In this document: piece after piece, positions 42,725 through 49,862 of the stretch
Position numbering within the stretch: the first letter of the stretch is position 1
Layout: every line of letters begins with the position of its first letter
Source: a bacterium
Lineage (GTDB): Bacteria; SZUA-79; Acidulodesulfobacterales; Acidulodesulfobacteraceae
Assembly: GCA_003232385.1 (NCBI GenBank)
Contig: QIJE01000034.1
Coordinates: forward strand, 1 to 52,194
Length of the DNA stretch: 52,194 nucleotides
Direction: 5' to 3'
The notes under the pieces: model-generated
Told to the model about the DNA's origin: nothing
Seen by the model: only the letters and a program-made list of their open reading frames with translations
The model's database searches: none
Translations under genes and position numbers: made by a program

Positions 42725-43486
42725 TCATCCGTTATAAGGAATGTTGTAACGAAAAGTGTTTCCGAAATATAAAGAAATCACCGCCAGATAATTAAAAAAT
42801 ATGAGTATTCCCGCAATGATTAAGATAATACCCCCTATAACGGAAATAATTTTTATGAACGGCCGAAGCTTTTTGGATGTAGATAGAAAAATATTCAAAG
42901 AAAAAGACGCCGCTAAAAATGGCACCGCAAGACCCATAGCATACACGAACAATAACACGCCCCCCTCGCTTGCGTTATGCATAGTCGAGGCAATAAATAA
43001 TATTGAAGCAAGTATAGGACCTATACACGGCGTCCATGCGGCGGCAAATACGATACCCACTAAAACCGAGCCGATTAACCCCGCCGGTCTATTTTTTAAA
43101 TTAAAATTTGCGTCGGAAGACAAAAAAGACAAAAATTTTATTTTGTTAAACGCCCCCAGTATAAAGAATCCCATAAGGATAATAAAGATACCCGATACTC
43201 TCATAAGCCATATAGAATGCAACAGGCTTCCCACCGCGCTTGAAAATACGCCGAGCAGGACAAACACGAGCGTAAAACCGAGAATAAACATCAGAGAATG
43301 CTTAATTGCAGTCAACTTTAACCGCGTCGTTTTAGATGCGGTAAGTTCATCCACCGACATACCCGATACATAAGACAGGTAAGAAGGTATTAAAGGAAAA
43401 ACACATGGGGAAAGAAACGAGAAGAGCCCTGCCAAGAATGCGACTATAAGAGAAACATTGGGCGCAAAAAAAGTACCTATATCCAT
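42725..43486 (-). CDS. ccdA: CcdA/DsbD-type thiol-disulfide transporter (SoxV-like)
   Basis: A 253-residue membrane protein with six predicted helices. Redox cysteines C28 (LSPCVFPLIPSYLSY) and C154 (WTPCIGPILA) match CcdA. It carries reducing equivalents from cytoplasmic thioredoxin across the inner membrane to the periplasmic thioredoxin encoded 38 bases downstream. In Sox operons the equivalent is SoxV. The ATG follows a GGAGG-like site (AATGGAGGTC). Confidence 0.93.
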   Translation of the reverse strand: MDIGTFFAPNVSLIVAFLAGLFSFLSPCVFPLIPSYLSYVSGMSVDELTASKTTRLKLTAIKHSLMFILGFTLVFVLLGVFSSAVGSLLHSIWLMRVSGIFIILMGFFILGAFNKIKFLSFLSSDANFNLKNRPAGLIGSVLVGIVFAAAWTPCIGPILASILFIASTMHNASEGGVLLFVYAMGLAVPFLAASFSLNIFLSTSKKLRPFIKIISVIGGIILIIAGILIFFNYLAVISLYFGNTFRYNIPYNG

Positions 43487-43668
43487 AATAAATAGACCTC
43501 CATTTTTTTAGGATATTATATCACAGTTATTCATTGCACCATAATAGCGCACGACCAACCCTTCTTCTCCTTCATCCCGATATATGTTCGATTCCCGTTA
43601 TCATCGCCCGAAAAGGCCGCTTAAAAACATAATAGGTATTATCAATTTGATTTTAAACGGCATATGAA

Positions 43669-43706
43669 AGTATAGTTTCCTCCCATTGGCAGGAGGAAAC
43701 TATACT
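43669..43706. other. Perfect 15-bp inverted repeat (hairpin) before ccdA
   Basis: AGTATAGTTTCCTCC at 43669-43683 pairs exactly with 43692-43706 around an 8-base loop. It lies in the 244-base gap between the DsrE-like gene and ccdA. No long T-run follows on either strand, so it is a weak terminator at best. Protection of upstream mRNA from 3' decay or a regulator site are alternatives. Confidence 0.6.
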
Positions 43707-43730
43707 AAAGTAATTGTTCTTCCACATGGA

Positions 43731-44261
43731 TTACGGTTTTAAAAAGGAATAACCCTGCGTCTCCCTTCTTACGATCTCGACTACGCCTGCAGGCACTACC
43801 TTTACGAAAGGAAATAACGACTCAGTCGTGGCGTGAAAATGTAACATGGTATTATGACATGCCCTTAACATTAAACCGTAGACCGCTAAACTTTGTAATA
43901 TAGGCTCGTTTTTTTTATCGAATTTTTTCATAAGAAGCTTTAATCCCGGACCGAATACAACAATCTCTATGCTATATTTAAACGGGTTATCTCCGAATGT
44001 CGCCATAACGTTTCTAACATTGTTTATCGTCTGTCTCCATACTTTAGGATTGGCAGAATCAACCTCTACAACCATCTTAAAGACCTTATGCTTAAAAAAC
44101 ACAGGCGGCGGTAATCGGTGAGTATTATAATAAGCAGGATAAGAACTGTAAGAAGATGGGCCGTACTTTAGCGCGTAAGCATTGTTGCCGTAGGACGACA
44201 AAGATGCAATGATCAAAGCAAACGCTGCGATTATCAATAAAAACAATATGTTTTTTTTCAT
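43731..44261 (-). CDS. Secreted DsrE-like protein (first of two)
   Basis: A 176-residue protein with a signal peptide (residues 1-30, cut after AYA), a proline/tyrosine-rich linker, then a DsrE/DsrF-like domain from about residue 58. Marks of the fold: VVEVDSANPKVWRQTINNVRN, IEIVVFGPG, and the conserved C135 in YGLMLRACHNTM. Typical DsrE proteins are cytoplasmic sulfur carriers; this one is exported. Its paralogue lies on the other side of the SoxA-like cytochrome (44807-45289) with the same ...KKxDKKNxPxxQSLxxYGxxxxACxNTM core. C135 may carry a persulfide. Exact function unknown. Confidence 0.75.
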   Translation of the reverse strand: MKKNILFLLIIAAFALIIASLSSYGNNAYALKYGPSSYSSYPAYYNTHRLPPPVFFKHKVFKMVVEVDSANPKVWRQTINNVRNVMATFGDNPFKYSIEIVVFGPGLKLLMKKFDKKNEPILQSLAVYGLMLRACHNTMLHFHATTESLFPFVKVVPAGVVEIVRRETQGYSFLKP

Positions 44262-44291
44262 TTTAATCCCTCCGATTTTTTTAAGTTTTTT

Positions 44292-44774
44292 TTATTTTTT
44301 ATTCAACTTCTTTTTCTTTATGGGAACGTTAATTTTATGCCCGTTAGATATATACGCAAGATAAAGATATAAGTATTCGACATACTTTGAATGAGGACCG
44401 TATTTGAAGCCGTCTTCTCCTCTCAATATACAGTGCCTCAACTGGTCTTGTATGGAGTAGGGAATTTTTTCATTTGAATATACGTTCGCTTTTTTAAATT
44501 TTGGATAGTAAGTAGCGGGGAACGGGGGGATCGGAACTAACGAACCCATTATCCCTTTACCCGTAATATCAGCAATTGTATGGCAGGTTTCACATGATTT
44601 ACCATTTGCCCCCAGCGGAGTTTCATAATATTTTTTGCCTAATTTAACACCCTGCATAAAATTTTTAGGTTGTCCGGCAAACGCATTATTGACGGCATAA
44701 AACATCGGAACGGCGGCAAAAATAAGCAATAAAGCGAAAAACCCGGCATACTGTGCGCTATTATTCTTCTGCAT
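44292..44774 (-). CDS. SoxA-like mono-haem c-type cytochrome
   Basis: A 160-residue protein with a signal peptide or anchor (about 10-33) and one haem c site C61-E-T-C64-H65. The C-terminal part has the SoxA pattern: ATYYPKF near 87-93, then IQDQLRHCI with C115 where SoxA has its axial cysteine (persulfide ligand), and YLYLYLAYISNGHKI near the end. It should couple the sulfane sulfur of thiosulfate onto SoxY. It is much shorter than classical SoxA (about 270-290) and no SoxX gene is seen. A different SoxA partner or a fused role is possible; a generic cytochrome is the alternative. Confidence 0.65.
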   Translation of the reverse strand: MQKNNSAQYAGFFALLLIFAAVPMFYAVNNAFAGQPKNFMQGVKLGKKYYETPLGANGKSCETCHTIADITGKGIMGSLVPIPPFPATYYPKFKKANVYSNEKIPYSIQDQLRHCILRGEDGFKYGPHSKYVEYLYLYLAYISNGHKINVPIKKKKLNKK

Positions 44775-44806
44775 CTCAATCCTCCAATATTTATTTATAT
44801 ATTACC

Positions 44807-45289
44807 CTAGTTGGTTTTAATATAACTAAACCCTTCTCTTTCTTTCATGGCTATGTAGAAAACCGCTCCGGGATAAGCTATTTTTACAAAATTAAACAAT
44901 TGTTTAGGTTTTATATGGAGCGTCTTCATCGTGTTATAGCATGCGATAAACTTTACTCCGTAAGCATGCAGACTCTGAATCGTCGGGTAATTTTTCTTAT
45001 CATACTTTTTCATCAAAAATCGCATCCCCCCGGGGGCATATGCAACTACGTCTATCTTTAAATTTATAAAATGCGGATTTGACAATATTATCGCATTTGA
45101 AACATCGGATAACGTTAATGCCCATTCTTTAGGATTAGAACCGGTTATGACATATATCTCTTTTAGCGGATGATGTGAGAAGTACTTATAAACGTTTATA
45201 ATTCTTCCCTTTGCATACGAATTAATCGGAAAACCCGTCGAAACAAGTACCGCTAATATGGCAAATATAAATAAAATTTTAATCTTCAT
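44807..45289 (-). CDS. Secreted DsrE-like protein (second of two)
   Basis: A 160-residue protein with a signal peptide (about 1-26, cut after SYA), then a DsrE-like domain: EIYVITGSNPKEWALTLSDVSN, IDVVAYAPGG, and C117 in YGVKFIACYNTM. It is a paralogue of the 43731-44261 gene; the two flank the SoxA-like cytochrome in the same orientation. It lacks the 30-residue proline/tyrosine linker of its paralogue. Periplasmic sulfur carriage is likely, given location between soxB and a Sox cytochrome. Confidence 0.75.
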   Translation of the reverse strand: MKIKILFIFAILAVLVSTGFPINSYAKGRIINVYKYFSHHPLKEIYVITGSNPKEWALTLSDVSNAIILSNPHFINLKIDVVAYAPGGMRFLMKKYDKKNYPTIQSLHAYGVKFIACYNTMKTLHIKPKQLFNFVKIAYPGAVFYIAMKEREGFSYIKTN

Positions 45290-45358
45290 GATAACGCCTT
45301 CCCCCGTTTTTTTATAGTTTATGATTAACGTTATATCCCGTATATTTCATATATAACC

Positions 45359-47047
45359 TTAACCTGCCGTCCTTGAATGCCTATATGTTACGCCTTCTGT
45401 TTTCGCGGGTTTAATATTTCCATGTTTTCTAACATAATCGGCTATAACATCATAAGCCTTATATTTTGTTAATCCCTTATTGTCAGGATTCATGTTTTGC
45501 ATTTTTATACCGGTGGACACCGCCCAATACTTTTTATTTAAATCCAAGGGTTTTCCGTTGATTTTCCATGTCTTAATTCTCTTATTCAGCGACTCGTTCA
45601 GTAATAAATGAAATTTTGAATTGGAAACGCGCGTCACGTCGCCCCCCATTTGCAGATACGGGTCTTTTGCAAAAACATCGCTTAAAACGCTTAATTGAGA
45701 AAATAACAGTTGCCTTCCGGTCAATCTGGTCTTATAAACCTCCGGATAGGTCGTACCGTACCAACCGTAAATATTTTCCATAGTGATATCGGAACCCGGA
45801 ACAAGCGTTTCTCCCCAACGCCAACCCGGGGCAAAAAATAACGGCATATCGAATAACTCCGTAAACGCTTGTTCGGCAAGGCTATCAACGGGACATGCAA
45901 AAGTCGCTCTTCTATAAATCAAAGATTCGGCAATCCCCAATTTTTCATTAAGCAGGTCATTATATGGGGCATGTTCCTCGTCAATTATCTTTTGCACTTT
46001 TTTATCGGGATTAATCCAGTTTGTAACAATAGGTATTAATTTATGATCGTAATCTGTTATTCTTCTATTCTTAACGTTTAAATCGATCTTTCCTATAAAC
46101 TTACCGTGCGTACCCGCCTGACATATAATGGTGTTATTAATAATATCGGGAGCGGGGAGTATATCATGGGTATGCCCGCCTATTATTAAGTCTATACCGT
46201 TAATTAAAGCCGCAAACTTCCTGTCTGCCTCTAGACCGTTATGTGAAAGAACGACGACTAAATCTACCTTTTCTTTATTTTTAAGTTCATTTACCATTTT
46301 CTGCGCATGATAGGTGTCTATTCCGAAAGTCCAGTTCTCGACAAAATGGGCGGGGTGAGCTAACGGAACGTACGGAAAAGCCTGACCTATTATGCCTACC
46401 CTTAAGCCGTTTATCTCTTTTATCATGTATGGCTTGAATATAAGATTGCCCCATGTTGAATCCTTGACATTTTGGGCTATAAACGGAAACTTCAATTTTT
46501 TGATGTTAGATAAGAGCTGCTTCTTGCCGTAAGTAAACTCCCAATGTCCCGTCATGGCGTCATAACCCATGGCATTTTGAGTATTCACTACCGCCATGCC
46601 TTTGGTAAGAAGGGCTATCCCCGTACCCTGCCATGAATCTCCCGTATCAAGCTGTATGGTCTTATTGTATCTTTCGGCTTTTATCTTATTAAAAATAGAT
46701 GCCATATGGGCATAGCCGCCCATATAACCATACCGTTTGTTTAAATTTACAAAATCAACGTATGAGCAAAAATACCCCATGGCGGATTTTGGGTTGATAT
46801 CGTAATAAAGATTAAACGAGTCTCCGACCAAATGCCCCGGTTTGCCGTTCATGCTATGACAGCCTATGTTAACGGAAGGCTCCATATATAAAGTAGGTTT
46901 TAAATGGGCATGCGAATCGGAATTCCATGTGATAGTCAAATTGCCTACCGATTTAAATTTTAAAAGGTTCACAGGGTTTATTGCGACCCCGGCCGCAAGA
47001 ACTGACGATGTTTTCAAAAAGTCTCTCCTGGATAATTCGCCGGACAT
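45359..47047 (-). CDS. soxB: Sox sulfohydrolase SoxB
   Basis: The 562-residue protein has a twin-arginine signal (SRRDFLKTSSVLAAG, RR at 7-8) and the metallophosphoesterase/5'-nucleotidase fold of SoxB. Metal-site segments: WNSDSHAHLKP near 41-51, QLDTGDSWQGTG, LSHNGLEADR, IIGGHTHDILPAP and the QAGTHGKF block. SoxB hydrolyses the S-sulfonate on SoxY to release sulfate, using two manganese ions in the periplasm. An AGGAG site lies just before the ATG. A perfect 18-bp palindrome lies 30 bases upstream. Confidence 0.95.
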   Translation of the reverse strand: MSGELSRRDFLKTSSVLAAGVAINPVNLLKFKSVGNLTITWNSDSHAHLKPTLYMEPSVNIGCHSMNGKPGHLVGDSFNLYYDINPKSAMGYFCSYVDFVNLNKRYGYMGGYAHMASIFNKIKAERYNKTIQLDTGDSWQGTGIALLTKGMAVVNTQNAMGYDAMTGHWEFTYGKKQLLSNIKKLKFPFIAQNVKDSTWGNLIFKPYMIKEINGLRVGIIGQAFPYVPLAHPAHFVENWTFGIDTYHAQKMVNELKNKEKVDLVVVLSHNGLEADRKFAALINGIDLIIGGHTHDILPAPDIINNTIICQAGTHGKFIGKIDLNVKNRRITDYDHKLIPIVTNWINPDKKVQKIIDEEHAPYNDLLNEKLGIAESLIYRRATFACPVDSLAEQAFTELFDMPLFFAPGWRWGETLVPGSDITMENIYGWYGTTYPEVYKTRLTGRQLLFSQLSVLSDVFAKDPYLQMGGDVTRVSNSKFHLLLNESLNKRIKTWKINGKPLDLNKKYWAVSTGIKMQNMNPDNKGLTKYKAYDVIADYVRKHGNIKPAKTEGVTYRHSRTAG

Positions 47048-47076
47048 AATATTTGATATCTCCTTTTATACTTTTA

Positions 47077-47094
47077 ATGTTTATTAATAAACAT
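47077..47094. promoter_or_regulatory. 18-bp perfect palindrome upstream of soxB
   Basis: ATGTTTATT immediately followed by its reverse complement AATAAACAT, no spacer, in the 118-base gap before soxB. Candidate operator or transcript hairpin. Confidence 0.45.
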
Positions 47095-47165
47095 CGACAA
47101 TTATTCTGCTCTCTTATAACAGAATGACGTCGGCGTTTTTTATTTCACTACCTACCGCAACAGAG

Positions 47166-47498
47166 TCAAGTAACGTTTATGGAAACCGATTTCTTATAAA
47201 TATTCCCTTTGGTATCGTACATCACGAAATCTAACGGCGCCGTTTTATTTCCGGCTTTTACGTCAAAAACTAAAAAAGGATTAGCTGATATTGCTATTCC
47301 GTAATTGCATCTGGTAATTAGCCTTTTGTCGTAGTATACATCAACCTTATTTATTATCCATTTAGGGATAATTTTACCTGTTTTTTTATTTTTTCTAAGG
47401 CCGGTATCCATTGGATGATGAGTCAACGACATTACCTTGAAAATCTTCCCCTTCTCTACGCTGCCGGGCACCCTGACTAAAATAGTACCTATTTTCAT
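47166..47498 (-). CDS. soxZ: Sulfur-carrier partner SoxZ
   Basis: The 110-residue protein matches SoxZ: VRVPGSVEKGKIFKVMSLTHHPMDTGLRKN near the N-terminus, ARAGNKTAPLDF-like middle and an immunoglobulin-type beta fold. It forms the SoxYZ heterodimer that presents the SoxY cysteine to the other Sox enzymes. It has no signal peptide of its own, consistent with co-export on the Tat signal of SoxY. Confidence 0.95.
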   Translation of the reverse strand: MKIGTILVRVPGSVEKGKIFKVMSLTHHPMDTGLRKNKKTGKIIPKWIINKVDVYYDKRLITRCNYGIAISANPFLVFDVKAGNKTAPLDFVMYDTKGNIYKKSVSINVT

Positions 47499-47561
47499 AA
47501 TTATGCTCCTATTTTTGGTTATATGACTACATATGAAATTAACTTATTCGGCCTATATTCC

Positions 47562-48080
47562 CTAACAACCGCCGAGTGTAACTTTAATTTTTCTTTTATA
47601 GCCGTAAACATCGCCGTTGGAATATTCCGCTAAAACCTGGACGTACGATTCCTGTTGCAATTTAATCCTTGTTTTAATGAAGGCCGTGCCGTTTCCCGGG
47701 CTTAAATCAAATGAAGCGGCACGGGGAAACGGATTGTTGAGATCGTAAATATAAAAAGTTTTTAAGTATAATTTATCGGTTTGTGGGTTTTTCACTTCTA
47801 TCGTTATCGGAACAAAGGCTCCGTTCTGGGCAATTAACGGAAGACGGACTCTTGGAATAAATAATTTTTCTTCTTTTGTCGGATGATCGATCCATTTTAC
47901 TTTTTTGCCGTTAACGGTTTCAATGTTGCTTAAAATAATAGGAGGAAGCTTACTCGTTATTTTTTTAGCAAAAGAATCTTTTGGAATACTCATAATTGAA
48001 CCTGCACCTACGGTGATAGCCGTGACAATCGCCGTTTTTTTAATAAAATCTCTCCTCGTTACCCTTAACTGTTTACTCAT
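47562..48080 (-). CDS. soxY: Sulfur-carrier protein SoxY
   Basis: A 172-residue protein with a Tat signal (TRRDFIKKTAIVTAITVGAG, RR at 9-10) and the SoxY beta fold. It ends GGC, with the carrier cysteine C172 as the very last residue; the classical tail is GGCGG. The cysteine carries the sulfur intermediates of thiosulfate oxidation. It is first of the sox genes, with a sigma-54 promoter about 45-60 bases upstream, and soxZ follows 63 bases later. Confidence 0.93.
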   Translation of the reverse strand: MSKQLRVTRRDFIKKTAIVTAITVGAGSIMSIPKDSFAKKITSKLPPIILSNIETVNGKKVKWIDHPTKEEKLFIPRVRLPLIAQNGAFVPITIEVKNPQTDKLYLKTFYIYDLNNPFPRAASFDLSPGNGTAFIKTRIKLQQESYVQVLAEYSNGDVYGYKRKIKVTLGGC

Positions 48081-48137
48081 ACTTCTTCCTCCCCATTATG
48101 AAAGTTTTATTATTTATTTTGAATGATTCTTAGTAAA

Positions 48138-48153
48138 TGCAATGTTCATGCCG
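48138..48153 (-). promoter_or_regulatory. Sigma-54 promoter for the sox cluster
   Basis: Minus strand CGGCATG-AACA-TTGCA. It matches the consensus TGGCACG-N4-TTGCA at all but two positions and keeps the invariant GG-N10-GC spacing. Transcription would start near 48127, about 47 bases before the soxY ATG. Confidence 0.7.
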
Positions 48154-48312
48154 TAAATTAGATACAATTACATTGTCTCCGTATCTCTTCTGATATTAGG
48201 GCAATAACCGCGTATATAGGGCATTTTACTTTATGAATGTAAAATTATTATGCTAATGAGGGGTTCTGCCGGGCACAGATACAACGGTAAAGGACAAAAA
48301 CAGACAGACGGC

Positions 48313-48328
48313 TGTCCGAAAACGGACA
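48313..48328. promoter_or_regulatory. Palindromic enhancer candidate (TGTCCG-AAAA-CGGACA)
   Basis: A perfect 6-bp inverted repeat with a 4-base spacer, about 160 bases upstream of the sigma-54 promoter, the usual position for an NtrC-type activator site. A second repeat, GACAG-N4-CTGTC (48303-48316), partly overlaps it. Confidence 0.5.
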
Positions 48329-48457
48329 ATTTTATATTTATCAAGAATAAATTCTTTCACTTGCCCGGCAGTTTCTATTGCAGGATGGATAGCTTATTCT
48401 TACGTAATTATTTGTTTAACTGTTTGCAGTATATCCATGATAAACAGATTTCAATAT

Positions 48458-49828
48458 TTATCCGAAAAGATTATACTTCTTCATTTTCGTTATAAGCTGT
48501 TTCCTGGATATACCAAGCGCGATTGCTGATTTGGTCTGATTATAATCATTTTTTTCAAGTGCATTTTTGATTACGTATATTTCCACATCCTCAAGCCTCA
48601 AGTTGTCCGACGTTAAGTTGATTATGCCTTCGTCATCCTTGTCTCCAAGCCGCTCGGATGTTATTGTCCTAGGAAGGCTTGACGGTTCCAACACGTCATA
48701 AGGAGAAACAATGACGGCTCGCTCGATAAAATTCTCAAGCTCCCTTATGTTGCCCGGAAACGCATAATCCATTAATATCTTAATTGCCTCTTCCGAAATA
48801 GATTTTATATTCTTCTTATTGAGCTTGCCGTATTTTTTAACGAAGAAATTTGCAAGCGGAGCTATGTCCTCTTTTCTTTCCCTTAGACGCGGAATCTTAA
48901 AATGGAGTACGTTTATCCTGTAAAAAAGGTCTTCCCTGAACTTTTTCTCTATAACAGCTTTTTCAAGTTCTATGTTAGTGGCACAAATGATTCTTGCATT
49001 AAGTCTAATTTTTTCATTTGAACCGATTCTCGAAAATTCTTTATCCTGTATCACCCTTAACAATTTTGCCTGCATAAATAGAGGCATATCCCCTATCTCG
49101 TCTAAAAAAAGTGTCCCGCCTTCAGCCGTTTCAAATTTGCCTATTTGCCTTGAAATTGCACCGGTAAAAGACCCCTTCTCATGCCCAAAAAATTCGTTTT
49201 CCATAAGGTCGATGGGCACTGCGCTGCAATTTATCGGAATAAACTCTCCACTTCTCCCGGAAAGATCGTGCATTATTCTTGCGACAAGCTCTTTTCCGGT
49301 ACCCGTTTCGCCGGTTATTAAGATGTTAGACTTGAATTCGGCGGCCAAATAGGCCTCATGTAAAATTTCTGCCAATGCGGGGCTTTCAAATATGAAATTT
49401 TCCTTAATTTTTGACATATAATCCGATTCTTCATTTTTCGATTCCAAGTTATCAAGTTTTTCGCCTTTATTTTTATTTAATATTACCTTTAGATTTTCGG
49501 AAAGACCTTCTATGTCTACCGGCTTAGAAATAAAATCGTTAGCCCCCATTTTTATAGCGTAAACCGCCTGCTCAATACTACCAAACGCCGTGATTATTAT
49601 GAACACAACTAGTTTATCAAAATTTCTGACCTTAGAAAGTAATTCTATCCCGTTCATTCCCTCTAATTTTAAATCGCATAAAATTATATCATATCTGTTT
49701 TTCAGAAATAGATTAAATCCCTGCTCTGCACTAATAGCCGTATCTACTAAAAATCCCCGCTTAATTAGATTTAAGCTTACGACTCTTAGGATATTTTTCT
49801 CGTCATCCACCAATAAAATTTTAATCAA
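48458..49828 (-). CDS. Sigma-54-dependent NtrC-type response regulator
   Basis: The 456-residue protein has a receiver domain (D8/D9, phospho-acceptor D52, T80, K102), an AAA+ domain (Walker A GETGTGKE at 173-180, GSFTGA at 219-224 as the sigma-54-contact loop, Walker B FLDEIG at 241-246) and a Fis-type helix-turn-helix at the C-terminus (LEKNDYNQTKSAIALGISRKQ). It is preceded by its kinase, 34 bases away. The next genes downstream are sox, behind a sigma-54 promoter, so these are its probable target. Start is a TTG at 49828. GAFTGA is GSFTGA here, a known variant. Confidence 0.95.
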   Translation of the reverse strand: MIKILLVDDEKNILRVVSLNLIKRGFLVDTAISAEQGFNLFLKNRYDIILCDLKLEGMNGIELLSKVRNFDKLVVFIIITAFGSIEQAVYAIKMGANDFISKPVDIEGLSENLKVILNKNKGEKLDNLESKNEESDYMSKIKENFIFESPALAEILHEAYLAAEFKSNILITGETGTGKELVARIMHDLSGRSGEFIPINCSAVPIDLMENEFFGHEKGSFTGAISRQIGKFETAEGGTLFLDEIGDMPLFMQAKLLRVIQDKEFSRIGSNEKIRLNARIICATNIELEKAVIEKKFREDLFYRINVLHFKIPRLRERKEDIAPLANFFVKKYGKLNKKNIKSISEEAIKILMDYAFPGNIRELENFIERAVIVSPYDVLEPSSLPRTITSERLGDKDDEGIINLTSDNLRLEDVEIYVIKNALEKNDYNQTKSAIALGISRKQLITKMKKYNLFG

Positions 49829-49862
49829 TATGGATTACCCGTTTTTAAAGATAAGATTTACG

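Larger units (their letters stand above)
48081..48457. other. Regulatory region between the regulator gene and soxY (377 bases)
   Basis: The space holds the sigma-54 promoter (48138-48153) and the TGTCCG/CGGACA palindrome (48313-48328). It also contains a weaker inverted repeat, ATTTTAC/GTAAAAT, at 48223-48229 and 48239-48245. No gene is seen. Confidence 0.6.

Noticed and set aside
43580-43610. tRNA-like T-arm (GTTCGATTC) near 43586
   Set aside because: The flanking five-base arms are not complementary and there is no acceptor or anticodon stem.
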